Assembly (NCBI RefSeq): GCF_019665785.1
Contig: NZ_CP081149.1
Location: forward strand, 1,984,001 to 2,048,000
Length of the DNA: 64,000 nt
Reading direction: 5' to 3'
Source: Deefgea piscis
GTDB taxonomy: Bacteria > Pseudomonadota > Gammaproteobacteria > Burkholderiales > Chitinibacteraceae
Positions 44,460-53,812 of the stretch are shown piece after piece; position 1 is the stretch's first letter, and each line of letters opens with the position of its first letter. The position numbers and the translations under genes are program-made. Below the pieces are notes generated by a model. It saw nothing but the letters and a program-made list of their open reading frames with translations. It was not told the origin of the DNA and searched no databases.

Positions 44460-44519
44460 ATTGTCGCGTATTCCTGGATGGGCTACGCGCAATGACTTCT
44501 TGTTTCTGCCCATCCGGAG
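44460..44519 (+). promoter_or_regulatory. Expression platform of the riboswitch
   Basis: GGATGGGC (44476-44483) can pair with GCCCATCC (44508-44515), which directly abuts the ribosome site GGAG (44516-44519). An alternative stem between ATTGTCGCGTA (44460-44470) and TACGCGCAAT (44484-44493) would enclose the GGATGGGC strand. Two competing stems near the ribosome site suggest control of translation. Confidence 0.6.
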
Positions 44520-44527
44520 TGCTGTTT

Positions 44528-45097
44528 ATGTTTGATACGTTGTTAGTTTCAACGGGTGTAGTGGCTATTGCCGAGATGGGCGATAAAACACAATTGCTGT
44601 CGTTGATTCTTGCTGCCCGTTTTCGTCGGCCGTTGCCGATTGTGGCGGGCATTTTTGTTGCAACTGTTTTGAATCACTTTGCTGCCGCATGGATAGGGCA
44701 GCAGGTGGCAGGTTTGATTTCTGCCGATATTTTGCGCTGGATTGTTGGGCTTGGTTTCTTGGCGATTGCGGCGTGGGCTTTGGTGCCAGATAAAATCAGC
44801 GAAGAAGAATCACAAGTAAAACCGTACGGGGCTTTTGTTGCGACAACAATAGCGTTCTTTTTTGCCGAAATTGGTGATAAAACGCAAATCGCAACGGTCG
44901 CGTTGGCTTTAAAGTACACCCCATTGTGGCAGGTGGTTATGGGAACAACGATAGGAATGATGCTAGCCAATGTGCCCGCTGTGTACTTGGGTAGTTGGAT
45001 TGCAGCACGAATGCATTTATTGCAAATGATTCGATTTGTTGCGGCTGGCGTCTTTGCGATTCTAGGTGTCTTGGCCCTGATGGGTGTTGCGGGTTAA
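44528..45097 (+). CDS. mneA: GDT1/UPF0016 (TMEM165) family manganese exporter
   Basis: 189 residues, six transmembrane helices in two repeats, each with an E-x-G-D-K-T motif (AEMGDKTQLLSLILAARF near residue 16 and AEIGDKTQIATVALALKY near 113). Bacterial members placed behind yybP-ykoY riboswitches export Mn2+. GGAG lies eight bases before ATG 44528; the in-frame ATG at 44492 falls inside the riboswitch expression platform. Followed by a terminator. Confidence 0.88.
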   Translation: MFDTLLVSTGVVAIAEMGDKTQLLSLILAARFRRPLPIVAGIFVATVLNHFAAAWIGQQVAGLISADILRWIVGLGFLAIAAWALVPDKISEEESQVKPYGAFVATTIAFFFAEIGDKTQIATVALALKYTPLWQVVMGTTIGMMLANVPAVYLGSWIAARMHLLQMIRFVAAGVFAILGVLALMGVAG

Positions 45098-45114
45098 AAG
45101 TGTAGTTGAAAGAG

Positions 45115-45139
45115 AAGGCGAGCCTTGTGCTCGCTTTTG
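45115..45139 (+). terminator. Terminator after the manganese exporter
   Basis: GCGAGC (45118-45123) and GCTCGC (45129-45134) with flanking A-A/T-T pairs around CTTGT, followed by TTTT. Confidence 0.75.
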
Positions 45140-45175
45140 TTATTCGTTAATTAAAAAACATCTCAGGGAGTAGGT

Positions 45176-46099
45176 ATGCTGGACTCGTTCTTTAAGCTAA
45201 AAGAAAACGGTACCGATGTAAGAACCGAAGTTATTGCAGGTTTTACTACATTTTTAACGATGGCTTACATCGTCTTTGTTAATCCGTCGATCTTAGCTAA
45301 AACTGGGATGGATTTTAATTCGGTGTTTGTCGCTACCTGTTTAGCTGCAGCATTGGGTACTGCAATTATGGCTTTAGTGGCCAATTATCCTATCGCTCTT
45401 GCGCCGGGCATGGGTTTAAATGCCTATTTCACCTATACCGTGGTTTTGGGGATGGGGGTTTCTTGGCAAGTGGCACTGGGTGCCGTATTTATCTCCGGGG
45501 TGATTTTTCTTTGCGTATCGCTATTTAAAATCCGTGAAGCGATCGTAAATGCGATTCCACATTCACTTAAATTAGCCATTTCTGCTGGTGTTGGTATGTT
45601 TTTAGCGATTGTTGCGCTGAAAAATGCCGGCGTTGTGACTGGTTCACCTGCGACCTTGGTTACGTTGGGCGATATTCATGCGCCGCAAACATTACTGGCG
45701 ATTTTTGGCTTCTTTTTGATCGTTGCTTTGGAATACCGCAAGGTGCATGGCTCGATTATTATTTCAATTTTGGCAGTGACTTTACTGTCCATTGGCATGG
45801 GTCTGTCTGAATTTAAGGGCGTGTTTTCTGCCCCACCGTCAATGGCACCAACGTTCATGCAGATGGATTTGATGGGCGCATTAGATGTTGCCTTGTTGGG
45901 CGTGGTGTTTGTTTTGTTCTTTGTCGATTTGTTTGATACCACCGGCACTTTAGTGGGGGTTTCACACCGCGCTGGTTTGTTAGATAAAGATGGCAAGTTG
46001 CCCCGCTTGAAAAAAGCTTTGCTGGCTGATTCAGTTGCAATTACTGCCGGTGCTGTGATGGGTACCTCTTCAAGTACCGCTTATGGATTTATGCGGTAA
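45176..46099 (+). pseudogene. NCS2 family (AzgA-type) purine permease, 3'-truncated
   Basis: The frame encodes 307 residues that match the first 70% of an adenine/guanine/hypoxanthine permease: TFLTMAYIVFVNPSILAKTGMD, NYPIALAPGMGLNAYF, and the signature FVDLFDTTGTLVGVSHRAGLLD. It stops at GTSSSTAYGFMR, where the family continues ...Y-I-E-S-A-A-G for another 120 or so residues and several helices. No remnant of the missing part is found in any frame before the next gene 49 bases later, so the 3' end has been deleted. A small hairpin (46098-46120) follows the stop. Probably inactive. Confidence 0.8.
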
Positions 46100-46147
46100 A
46101 AGGGCTGTAATCCCGCTTTTGGTGCGTGTTGCAGCCATGGAGACATC

Positions 46148-47797
46148 ATGGGCAGCAGCACCGATATCGTAGTTAAGCATTATCGACAAATTCTGATTTG
46201 GCCGTTGCAATTAATGCCTTTGCCCGAAGTTAGAGGGCGAAGCCGTGCGATGGGGCGTCATTGGGAAGTGATGTCGGCGATGTCAGCTGCCGGTTCGCCT
46301 TGGCAGCCCAGGCCAACGGAGTTTGATGGCGACCCAGCCGAATTTAAAGAGCGGCACTATCGAGAATTTGTCACTTTTTTGCCTTATGTACAGCGTTTTT
46401 TGTACGGGGAAGGGCGTAGCGAAGCAGGTGATGCCGCTAATTATGGGCACTCGCCTATGCATGTCTTTCGACGCAAAGATATTCAACAGGTCTTAATGGT
46501 CTTTAAAGATGGTAAAACACACCATTTTAAAGTGATTCATTTAGACCTGTATTTTTTTTACGATCTGGATGTCGTTATTTTGGCGCTGGAATTGGGCGGT
46601 GACAATTTATCGCTCAGACGTGTGCAAGATGCCATGTTTCGTTTTGGTCGTACCTTTCCCGCGCAGTGGGACGAAAACGAAACAGCAACGAGTTGCCTAC
46701 GTAAAGTAGCTTGGCTCGATGCGGCCGGGGATGTGATAGCTTCTAGTGATTACGAAGATCGAGCAGGTTATTTGCAGCATATGGGGCAATTTTGTGCCCC
46801 CAAAATGGCTTCTCACTGGGAGTATTTACTCAGCCCATTGGTGATGCATCATTCTAATGCGGTAGGCGATTTACGCTACCGACAAATCGAATACCATCGA
46901 ATGCCGATGTTGGCTTACTTGTCATTTGAGAACCCGTTTGTGCTGTCTGACGAAGATTTTTATCGTTTAGGGACGGTTAGTCGACCGAGTGACATGGATG
47001 CGCTACCTTTTTCTAGTAAGGTGTTTGCGGCTTTTGAAGCCAATTGTTGTTACGATCGATTTTGGATCCCTGAAAATAATAGCCCAATGGCCTCAACACG
47101 GTTGATGTGCAATGGCCAAGCATTTGTGATGGTGGGGATGGCGGGCAATCCATTTTTTGTTGATCCTTATACTGGCTCTCTAGGGCAATTTCGGCATCAA
47201 TATTTTTTGTTGACATTGATCGCCCACTTTCACAAAGCTTCGTTATTGATGTTTTCTGATCGCCTAGCGGTGGCTCTGGCCAAGCTCAATGTGCAAGATG
47301 AAATCTCAATCCGCAATTTTAAGCGTGAAACGCGGCTGCTTCAGGCGGCTTTTTTGCGTTTTACACAGCGCTACTGGTTTCGCGAAGTTTCCAACCAAGC
47401 CATCAGCAGCCAATTGTTTTTGATGCTAAAACGCCAGCTAGATACCGAAACCTTGTATGCCGACGTACGAGAATCGGTGCAGGCAATGAGCCAATACCTT
47501 GAAAATGAAGACTTACGCCGACAAGCCGATACAGTGGTTCGATTGACCGTGGTGACGATTTTAGGTTTGGTGGGTACGACAATTACCGGTTTCTTGGGGA
47601 TGAATCTATTTGCTTTGGCGGAAGAAAGTGGCTGGAATCGCTTGTGGTATTTCATTGGCGTGAGTATTCCAATTACGCTGTTGATTCTATTTACAGTCGC
47701 TAAATCAAAAAGTTTATCTGAGTTTTTGGATGTGTTATCGGATGATCGAGTGCTCTGGTTGAGTAAAATCAAGCAGTTTTTGCATATAAAAACCTGA
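46148..47797 (+). CDS. CorA-like Mg2+ transporter-family membrane protein
   Basis: 549 residues. The large soluble N-terminal part (about 1-460) is divergent; two C-terminal transmembrane helices (about 465-485 and 500-522) are separated by the CorA signature G-M-N in TGFLGMNLF, and the end is charged. The layout is that of the CorA superfamily, but the soluble domain is longer than E. coli CorA (316 residues), so transport of Mg2+ or another divalent cation is only suggested. It directly follows the truncated permease. Confidence 0.78.
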   Translation: MGSSTDIVVKHYRQILIWPLQLMPLPEVRGRSRAMGRHWEVMSAMSAAGSPWQPRPTEFDGDPAEFKERHYREFVTFLPYVQRFLYGEGRSEAGDAANYGHSPMHVFRRKDIQQVLMVFKDGKTHHFKVIHLDLYFFYDLDVVILALELGGDNLSLRRVQDAMFRFGRTFPAQWDENETATSCLRKVAWLDAAGDVIASSDYEDRAGYLQHMGQFCAPKMASHWEYLLSPLVMHHSNAVGDLRYRQIEYHRMPMLAYLSFENPFVLSDEDFYRLGTVSRPSDMDALPFSSKVFAAFEANCCYDRFWIPENNSPMASTRLMCNGQAFVMVGMAGNPFFVDPYTGSLGQFRHQYFLLTLIAHFHKASLLMFSDRLAVALAKLNVQDEISIRNFKRETRLLQAAFLRFTQRYWFREVSNQAISSQLFLMLKRQLDTETLYADVRESVQAMSQYLENEDLRRQADTVVRLTVVTILGLVGTTITGFLGMNLFALAEESGWNRLWYFIGVSIPITLLILFTVAKSKSLSEFLDVLSDDRVLWLSKIKQFLHIKT

Positions 47798-47914
47798 GCA
47801 TGAAAGGAATGCATGCTGATGTGAGCAGATGTTTTGTTGATCGGAGTGCTGTAAGTTGCTCATGTCGTGGTAGAATTGCGCATCTTTTAACGATGAATAC
47901 GGATGCGTTAACTC

Positions 47915-49162
47915 ATGTTCTCTAAGTCTCAAACCATTGCCCAGTATGATCCTGATCTCGCCGCTGCCATGGCGGCCGAAGTTGTTCGTCAGCACGAACA
48001 CATCGAGCTGATCGCATCGGAAAACTACACTAGCCCAGCAGTGATGGAGGCTCAAGGCTCGCAACTGACAAATAAATACGCCGAAGGTTATCCTGGTAAG
48101 CGTTTTTATGGTGGCTGTGAATACGTTGACGTCATCGAACAACTCGCTATTGATCGTGTAAAAGCTTTGTTTGGCGCTGAATACGCCAATGTGCAGCCGC
48201 ACTCTGGCTCACAAGCTAATCAAGCGGTGTATTTTTCTATCTTGAAACCGGGCGATACCATTATGGGTATGAATCTGGGTCATGGTGGTCATTTAACGCA
48301 TGGTTCGCCAGCTAATTTATCAGGTAAATTATTCAATATCGTGGCTTACGGTTTGAATGAAAACGAAGAAATCGATTACGACGATATGGAGCGCGTTGCG
48401 CTAGAAACCAAGCCAAAATTGTTGATCGGTGGTGCATCAGCCTACGCACTGCGTTTTGACTGGGCGCGTATGCGTGAAATCGCCGACAAAGTTGGCGCTT
48501 ACTTCATGGTTGATATGGCGCATTACGCTGGTTTGATCGCGGCAGGCGTTTATCCAAATCCAGTACCGCACGCTCACTTTGTAACATCGACTACGCACAA
48601 AACATTGCGTGGTCCACGTGGCGGGATTATCTTAGCTAAAGCTGAGTTTGAAAAATCAATCAATTCTAATGTGTTCCCAACATTGCAAGGCGGCCCGCTA
48701 ATGCACGTGATCGCAGGTAAAGCGATTGCATTTAAAGAAGCGGCAACAGAAGAATTCAAAACTTACCAAAAACAAGTGTTGCTCAATGCACAAGCCATGG
48801 CGGCAACCTTGGCTGAACGTGGTTTGCGGATTATTTCTGGTCGTACCGAATCGCACGTATTCTTGGTTGACTTGCGCCCTAAAGGCTTGACTGGTAAAGC
48901 TGCGGATGCCGTTTTGGGCAAAGCACACATTACCGTTAATAAAAATGCGATCCCAAATGATCCAGAAAGCCCATTTGTAACCTCGGGGATTCGTATTGGT
49001 GCACCTGCCATTACCACTCGCGGCTTTAAAGAAGCAGAAGCCATTCAAGTTGCGCATTTAATTGCTGATGTATTAGACAACCCGAATGATGAAGCTAATT
49101 TGGCCGCGGTTGCCGAAAAAGTAAAAGCATTAACGGCGCGTTTCCCAGTTTACGAAGTATAA
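47915..49162 (+). CDS. glyA: Serine hydroxymethyltransferase
   Basis: Interconverts serine and glycine with tetrahydrofolate. 415 residues. PLP lysine in [33 protein letters not shown] at the N-terminus, [15 protein letters not shown], and [17 protein letters not shown] are intact. The ribosome site is weak (ACGGA). Followed by a strong terminator. It borders nrdR, as in many proteobacteria. Confidence 0.98.
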   Translation: MFSKSQTIAQYDPDLAAAMAAEVVRQHEHIELIASENYTSPAVMEAQGSQLTNKYAEGYPGKRFYGGCEYVDVIEQLAIDRVKALFGAEYANVQPHSGSQANQAVYFSILKPGDTIMGMNLGHGGHLTHGSPANLSGKLFNIVAYGLNENEEIDYDDMERVALETKPKLLIGGASAYALRFDWARMREIADKVGAYFMVDMAHYAGLIAAGVYPNPVPHAHFVTSTTHKTLRGPRGGIILAKAEFEKSINSNVFPTLQGGPLMHVIAGKAIAFKEAATEEFKTYQKQVLLNAQAMAATLAERGLRIISGRTESHVFLVDLRPKGLTGKAADAVLGKAHITVNKNAIPNDPESPFVTSGIRIGAPAITTRGFKEAEAIQVAHLIADVLDNPNDEANLAAVAEKVKALTARFPVYEV

Positions 49163-49174
49163 TTTCACGCAATT

Positions 49175-49205
49175 AAAAAAGGTGGTGCACCTGCACCACC
49201 TTTTT
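49175..49205 (+). terminator. Intrinsic terminator after glyA
   Basis: GGTGGTGC (49181-49188) pairs with GCACCACC (49193-49200), flanked by A6 and T5. Confidence 0.92.
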
Positions 49206-49227
49206 GCATTTTGATGTACCAAGATTA

Positions 49228-49274
49228 GGTATATTAATCCAAGGCAATTCTCAGTTGACTTGGATTAATATACC
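49228..49274. repeat. 16-bp perfect inverted repeat with 15-base loop in the glyA-nrdR gap
   Basis: GGTATATTAATCCAAG (49228-49243) and CTTGGATTAATATACC (49259-49274) pair perfectly. It is too AT-rich and lacks a T tract for a normal terminator. Same stem and loop size and same GGTATA...AAG edges as the hairpin at 31777-31821, so the two may be members of one repeat family. TACCAAG occurs on both flanks (49217 and 49271). Confidence 0.6.
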
Positions 49275-49369
49275 AAGCGTATTACTACCAATGTGCCTTG
49301 GCTTGGCTGTTCAATATGAAATGAACAGCTTAAGATGCTCTTTATTCGTTCTTTTTAGGTTTTCGTGCT

Positions 49370-49822
49370 ATGAAATGCCCATTTTGCGGTTCACCCGACA
49401 CTCAAGTCGTGGATTCTCGCGTTTCTGACGAAGGGGATACTGTACGTCGTCGTCGTCGTTGTGCGATTTGCGATAAGCGTTTCACCACTTTTGAAACTGC
49501 TGAAGTACGTATGCCGCAAGTAGTGAAGCAAACTGGTCAGCGTGTTGAATTTGAAAGAGAAAAAATTCGCACCAGTTTTATGCGCGCCTTACACAAGCGC
49601 CCAGTGCCAACCCCTTTGGTTGATGAAGCCATTTCCCGAATTATTCAAAAAGTACTGACTGTTGGCGAACGAGAAATTATGTCGCGACAGATCGGTGAAA
49701 TGGTGATCGCTGAGCTCGCCAAGCTCGATAAAGTCGCCTATATCCGCTTTGCCTCAGTGTATCGCTCATTTCAAGACGTTGAAGATTTTCGTGACGTCAT
49801 TCGTGAAGTCAGCAAGGAATAG
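49370..49822 (+). CDS. nrdR: Transcriptional repressor NrdR
   Basis: Represses ribonucleotide reductase genes in response to bound ATP/dATP. 150 residues: zinc ribbon with [15 protein letters not shown] and [10 protein letters not shown], then the ATP-cone ([27 protein letters not shown]). It is two bases from ribD and likely co-transcribed, a conserved nrdR-rib-nusB order. Confidence 0.97.
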   Translation: MKCPFCGSPDTQVVDSRVSDEGDTVRRRRRCAICDKRFTTFETAEVRMPQVVKQTGQRVEFEREKIRTSFMRALHKRPVPTPLVDEAISRIIQKVLTVGEREIMSRQIGEMVIAELAKLDKVAYIRFASVYRSFQDVEDFRDVIREVSKE

Positions 49823-49824
49823 GC

Positions 49825-50934
49825 ATGGCTTGGCGTTCGATCGACTACCTTATGATGGCTCAGGCGCTGCATCAGGCCAAATTGGGCCAAAATAACACCT
49901 CGCCCAATCCGAGTGTTGGCTGTGTTTTGACTAAAAACGATCAAATAATCAGCATGGGCCATACCCAAGCCGCCGGTGGCGCGCATGCCGAAGTGATGGC
50001 GCTGCGTGCTGCGGGTTCGGCCGCACAAGGTGCCACTGCGTATGTCACTTTAGAGCCATGTAGTCACTTTGGAAAAACGCCGCCCTGCGCCAACGCGCTG
50101 ATTGCTGCTGGCGTGACACGAGTGATTGCCGCATTATTGGATCCAAATCCTCTGGTATCAGGGCAGGGCTTACAGCGACTGGCCGAGCATGGCATTGTCG
50201 TTGAGCATGGTTTAATGGCTGCCGAGGCATTGACGCACCATCAAGGTTTTTTTAGCCGGATGATCCGTCAACGGCCTTGGCTGCGCTGTAAAGTTGCCGC
50301 CAGTTTGGATGGGCAGATTGCACTTAGTAATGGGCAGTCCCAATGGATTACGGGGCCTGCTGCTCGTGCGGATGTACAACGAATTCGTGCCCGCTCATGT
50401 GCGATGATCACTGGCATTGCAACGATTTTGCATGACGACCCCCAGCTCAATGTGCGTGATTTCCCAGTTGAGCGTCAGCCGATTAAGGTGATTTTAGATA
50501 GTCAAATGCGCACGCCCGTATCGGCTAAAATTTTACAGCAGGGTCAAGTTTTGATTGTCGCGGCGCAAGAGACAGAGCGCCGATTGGCTTTGGAAGCAGC
50601 AGGTGCTGAAGTGATTTTGTGCCCTGATCAATCCGGCGTTCGGATTGATTTGGCTGCACTATGTGACGTATTGGCAGTACGCGGTTGCAATGAAGTGACG
50701 CTTGAGGCCGGTGGTACTTTAGTCGGCGCTTTTTTTGCGGCAGGTTTAATTGACGAATTGTGGCTGTATCAAGCGCCGGTATTGCTGGGGCAAGGGCAGG
50801 CGATGGCACAGTTTTGCTTGAGTGATTTAAGTCAAAAACAAGTCCCAACGCACATTGCTCGACGTATGGTGGGTGATGATCAGCGCATTATTCTGCGTTT
50901 TACTGATCCAGCAACCGAATGGTTAGGAAAATAA
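49825..50934 (+). CDS. ribD: Bifunctional riboflavin deaminase/reductase RibD
   Basis: Catalyses the second and third steps of riboflavin synthesis. 369 residues. The deaminase domain has H-A-E (near 54) and the zinc site PCSHFGKTPPC (near 77-87). The reductase domain has KVAASLDGQIALSNGQSQWITG and GGTLVGAFFAAGLIDELWLYQAPVLLG. No FMN riboswitch is visible upstream. Confidence 0.96.
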   Translation: MAWRSIDYLMMAQALHQAKLGQNNTSPNPSVGCVLTKNDQIISMGHTQAAGGAHAEVMALRAAGSAAQGATAYVTLEPCSHFGKTPPCANALIAAGVTRVIAALLDPNPLVSGQGLQRLAEHGIVVEHGLMAAEALTHHQGFFSRMIRQRPWLRCKVAASLDGQIALSNGQSQWITGPAARADVQRIRARSCAMITGIATILHDDPQLNVRDFPVERQPIKVILDSQMRTPVSAKILQQGQVLIVAAQETERRLALEAAGAEVILCPDQSGVRIDLAALCDVLAVRGCNEVTLEAGGTLVGAFFAAGLIDELWLYQAPVLLGQGQAMAQFCLSDLSQKQVPTHIARRMVGDDQRIILRFTDPATEWLGK

Positions 50935-50936
50935 AA

Positions 50937-51104
50937 ATGAATTCAAAACCCATCATTGTTTGCCCTGATTGCGGCAAGGAAATTGAAGTGTTAAAAGCAT
51001 GTGGCGCGAGTAACTTTTTTTGCAATCATTGCAATGAATTAAAGTCGTCACAGCGCGTCAAGGCAGCCAATCCGCTGGTCTTTCCCGCTCAACCGGAAAA
51101 ATAA
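50937..51104 (+). CDS. Small zinc-ribbon protein in the rib operon, unknown function
   Basis: 55 residues from ATG 50937, two bases after the ribD stop. Two Cys pairs, CPDCGKEIEV and CNHCNE, spaced by about 18 residues with a third cysteine (K-A-C-G-A-S) between, predict a zinc ribbon. An in-frame GTG-type start at 50919 would overlap ribD. Placement between ribD and ribE suggests co-expression with riboflavin enzymes but gives no function. Conserved-looking Cys pairs and operon fit argue it is real. Confidence 0.7.
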   Translation: MNSKPIIVCPDCGKEIEVLKACGASNFFCNHCNELKSSQRVKAANPLVFPAQPEK

Positions 51105-51112
51105 GGACGTTT

Positions 51113-51721
51113 ATGTTTACAGGCATTATTCAAGCGATCGGCCAGATTGAAGCCGTTACGCCTTTTGATGGCGGCGTACGCTTAACCATCGATGCGGGTG
51201 ATTTAGATTTATCGAATGTCGGTTTAGGCGACAGTATTGCCCACAATGGCGCATGCATGACTGTTGTCGAGCAAATACCCAATGGCAAATATTTAATCGA
51301 CGTCTCCGATGAGTCTTTGCGTTGCACCGTAGGATTAGATGCAATCGGCGCAGTGAATTTAGAAAAAGCCATGCGCTTGGGTGATATGCTTGGCGGTCAT
51401 TTGGTTTCAGGACATGTGGATGGCGTTGGGCTGGTTCGCAGTTTTGATTCAGTGGGGGACAATCGCGAATTAATTATTTTGGCGCCGGCTGGCTTAGCAA
51501 AATATTTGGCAGTAAAGGGCTCGGTGGTCGTCAATGGCGTTTCGTTAACGACTAACTGGATTCGTGACGTGATCGATGGCTGTGAATTTTCGATTAACCT
51601 AATCCCACATACGCTGTCAGTGACGACGTTAGGGGCGATTGAGCCAGGTCAGCGCGTTAATTTAGAAATTGATTTGATCGCTCGCTATGTTGAACGTATG
51701 GTTTCTTTGGAGTCAAAATAA
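51113..51721 (+). CDS. ribE: Riboflavin synthase alpha chain
   Basis: Dismutates two 6,7-dimethyl-8-ribityllumazine molecules to riboflavin. 202 residues in two similar halves, each a lumazine-binding barrel: [15 protein letters not shown] at the start, then NGACMTVVE and [20 protein letters not shown], and [12 protein letters not shown] with [15 protein letters not shown]. The stop overlaps the next ATG by one base. Confidence 0.95.
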   Translation: MFTGIIQAIGQIEAVTPFDGGVRLTIDAGDLDLSNVGLGDSIAHNGACMTVVEQIPNGKYLIDVSDESLRCTVGLDAIGAVNLEKAMRLGDMLGGHLVSGHVDGVGLVRSFDSVGDNRELIILAPAGLAKYLAVKGSVVVNGVSLTTNWIRDVIDGCEFSINLIPHTLSVTTLGAIEPGQRVNLEIDLIARYVERMVSLESK

Positions 51722-52821
51722 TGAGCCAGATCGCACCTGTTAATGAAATTATTGCCGAATTAAAAGCCGGTCGCATGGTGGTTTTGGTCGACGAAGAAGA
51801 CCGCGAAAACGAAGGTGATTTGGTGCTGGCCGCCGATTTTGTGACGCCTGAAGCCATTAACTTTATGGCTAAATTTGGGCGTGGCTTAATTTGCTTAACA
51901 CTCGATCAAACGCGTTGCCAGCAGCTTAATTTACCAACGATGGTCAAAAACAATGGTTCTTCGTTTGGCACCAACTTTACCGCTTCAATCGAAGCGGCCG
52001 AAGGGGTCACTACCGGTATTTCAGCGCATGACCGCGCGCTGACGATTCAAAAAGCGGTTGCTTTTGGTGCTAAAGCCAGTGATTTAGTCTCACCTGGCCA
52101 TGTATTTCCGATTATGGCGCAACCGGGCGGCGTTCTGGTTCGTGCCGGACACACCGAGGCAGGCTGTGATTTAGCGATGATGGCGGGTTTAACCCCAGCA
52201 TCAGTCATTTGCGAAATCATGAATGAAGACGGCACTATGGCTCGTTTGCCAGAATTGCTTGAGTTTGCGAAAACGCATCAACTGAAGATTGGTACTATTG
52301 CCGATCTAATTCATTACCGTAGTCAAACAGAATCACTGGTCGAATGTGTGGGTCGGCGTATGATTCGCACCTTGGCCGGTGAGTTCGAATTGGCGGTTTA
52401 TCGCGATAAATTAACCGCAGCAACGCACTTAGCGTTAATCAAAGGTCAGCCTGCAGTTGATCGTGAGGTTCTGGTTCGAGTGCATGAGCCATTATCGGTG
52501 ATGGACTGGATTGATCTAGATTCATCTGCGCACTCTTGGTCTATTGAAGCGACGTTGAATGCCATCTCCGCCGCAGGTGAAGGCGTGGTGATTTTATTGC
52601 ATCGCACCGAGCTGGGCTCCGATCTTTTGGGCCGTGCGCTACCTGAGTTAAAGCTCAATCCGCCGCAAAAATGGGATTTACGCACCTATGGGATTGGCGC
52701 GCAGATGTTAAAAGACTTAGGCGTTGGCCGGATGCGCCTAATGTCACCAGAGCGTAAAATCCCGAGCATGATGGGATTTGGATTAGAAATTACGGGCTTT
52801 ATTGCCCCAGAAGGAAAATGA
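51721..52821 (+). CDS. ribBX: 3,4-dihydroxy-2-butanone-4-phosphate synthase with degenerate GTP cyclohydrolase II domain (RibBX)
   Basis: 366 residues. The first about 200 are an intact RibB domain ([30 protein letters not shown]). The second half aligns with GTP cyclohydrolase II ([23 protein letters not shown]) but lacks the zinc cysteines: where RibA has a Cys and a C-D-C block after VRVH, this has [26 protein letters not shown] is also gone. It therefore fits the RibBX type known in proteobacteria, which makes the butanone phosphate but not the pyrimidine precursor; a separate ribA should exist. Confidence 0.92.
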   Translation: MSQIAPVNEIIAELKAGRMVVLVDEEDRENEGDLVLAADFVTPEAINFMAKFGRGLICLTLDQTRCQQLNLPTMVKNNGSSFGTNFTASIEAAEGVTTGISAHDRALTIQKAVAFGAKASDLVSPGHVFPIMAQPGGVLVRAGHTEAGCDLAMMAGLTPASVICEIMNEDGTMARLPELLEFAKTHQLKIGTIADLIHYRSQTESLVECVGRRMIRTLAGEFELAVYRDKLTAATHLALIKGQPAVDREVLVRVHEPLSVMDWIDLDSSAHSWSIEATLNAISAAGEGVVILLHRTELGSDLLGRALPELKLNPPQKWDLRTYGIGAQMLKDLGVGRMRLMSPERKIPSMMGFGLEITGFIAPEGK

Positions 52822-52823
52822 AA

Positions 52824-53291
52824 ATGTCAAAAAATATTCCAACAATTGCACCCGTTTTGTCTGGTGCGGGATTGCGGATTGGTGTGGTAATGAGCCGATT
52901 TAACACCCCCGTTTGTGAAGGCCTACGTGATGTTTGCCTGACTGAGTTATTGGCGCTCGGTGTGGCCGAGCAAGATATCGTGCTGTGTTCGGTGGCCGGC
53001 GCTTTAGAAATTCCCGTGGTTTTACAAACCATGGCTGAAAGCGATCGTTTTGATGGCTTGATTGCACTTGGTGCGGTCATTCGAGGCGATACTTATCATT
53101 TTGAACTGGTGGCCAATGAGTCGGGCGCTGGGGTAACACGTGTGGGCTTGGATTTTGGGATTGCAATTGCGAATGCGATTTTAACTACCGACACGGATGA
53201 GCAAGCAGAAATTCGTATCAAAGAAAAGGGCCGTGATGCGGCTCGCACTGTCGTGGAAACGGCTAATTTAATTAAGGCATTACAAGTATGA
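52824..53291 (+). CDS. ribH: 6,7-dimethyl-8-ribityllumazine synthase
   Basis: Joins the RibBX and RibD products into the lumazine. 155 residues from ATG 52824, chosen for spacing from AAGG at 52811; ATG 52818 overlaps the ribBX stop and is possible. Motifs [23 protein letters not shown], and [14 protein letters not shown] (catalytic histidine) are present. Confidence 0.95.
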   Translation: MSKNIPTIAPVLSGAGLRIGVVMSRFNTPVCEGLRDVCLTELLALGVAEQDIVLCSVAGALEIPVVLQTMAESDRFDGLIALGAVIRGDTYHFELVANESGAGVTRVGLDFGIAIANAILTTDTDEQAEIRIKEKGRDAARTVVETANLIKALQV

Positions 53292-53764
53292 CTGAAGCCA
53301 TCGTAGCACCTCGTCCAAAACCCAAATCGGCTCGTCGCCGTGCGCGTGAATTTGCCGTTCAAGGGACTTACCAATGGCTAATGACGCGGGATACGGTCAA
53401 TAATATTGATCTTTTTATTCACAACAGTACTTCTTATTTTAACAAGTGCGATGAAGCTTTGTACCGTGGCATTTTGTTTGGCGTGATTAAAGACGCCGGT
53501 GCTTTAACCAAAGCACTTGAGCCACACGTTGAGCGCCCATTGGAAGAAGTTAGCATCGTTGAAATGGCGATTTTATATACTGGCGCTTTCGAAATTATTT
53601 CAATGCCAGAAACACCATATCCGGTCATTATCAATGAGTCGATTGAATTGGCCAAAACATTTGGTGGTTCAGACGGTCATCGTTTTGTGAATGGTGTACT
53701 CGACAAGTTGGCCGCTTTGGTGCGCGCCGAAGAGTTTGCTGCTGCGGCAGCAAAACGTCGTTAA
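53288..53764 (+). CDS. nusB: Transcription antitermination factor NusB
   Basis: Binds boxA with NusE in rRNA antitermination. 158 residues, all-helical: [18 protein letters not shown] at the N-terminus and [35 protein letters not shown] at the C-terminus. The start overlaps the ribH stop (ATGA), continuing the operon. Confidence 0.96.
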   Translation: MTEAIVAPRPKPKSARRRAREFAVQGTYQWLMTRDTVNNIDLFIHNSTSYFNKCDEALYRGILFGVIKDAGALTKALEPHVERPLEEVSIVEMAILYTGAFEIISMPETPYPVIINESIELAKTFGGSDGHRFVNGVLDKLAALVRAEEFAAAAAKRR

Positions 53765-53775
53765 TTTAAAATCCC

Positions 53776-53808
53776 CCTTAACTGCCCAGTTGCTTGGGCA
53801 GGGTTAAA
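53776..53808 (+). terminator. Hairpin between nusB and thiL
   Basis: CTGCCCA (53782-53788) pairs with TGGGCAG (53795-53801), extended outward by TTAA/TTAA with a bulge. No T run follows; weak attenuation at most. Confidence 0.45.
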
Positions 53809-53812
53809 TGTT

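Noticed and set aside
49204..49428. Open frame covering the glyA terminator and nrdR start
   Set aside because: It runs through a terminator and inverted repeat and out of frame into nrdR; not gene-like.
49205..49824. FMN riboswitch expected near riboflavin genes
   Set aside because: None of the conserved RFN blocks were found upstream of nrdR or ribD.
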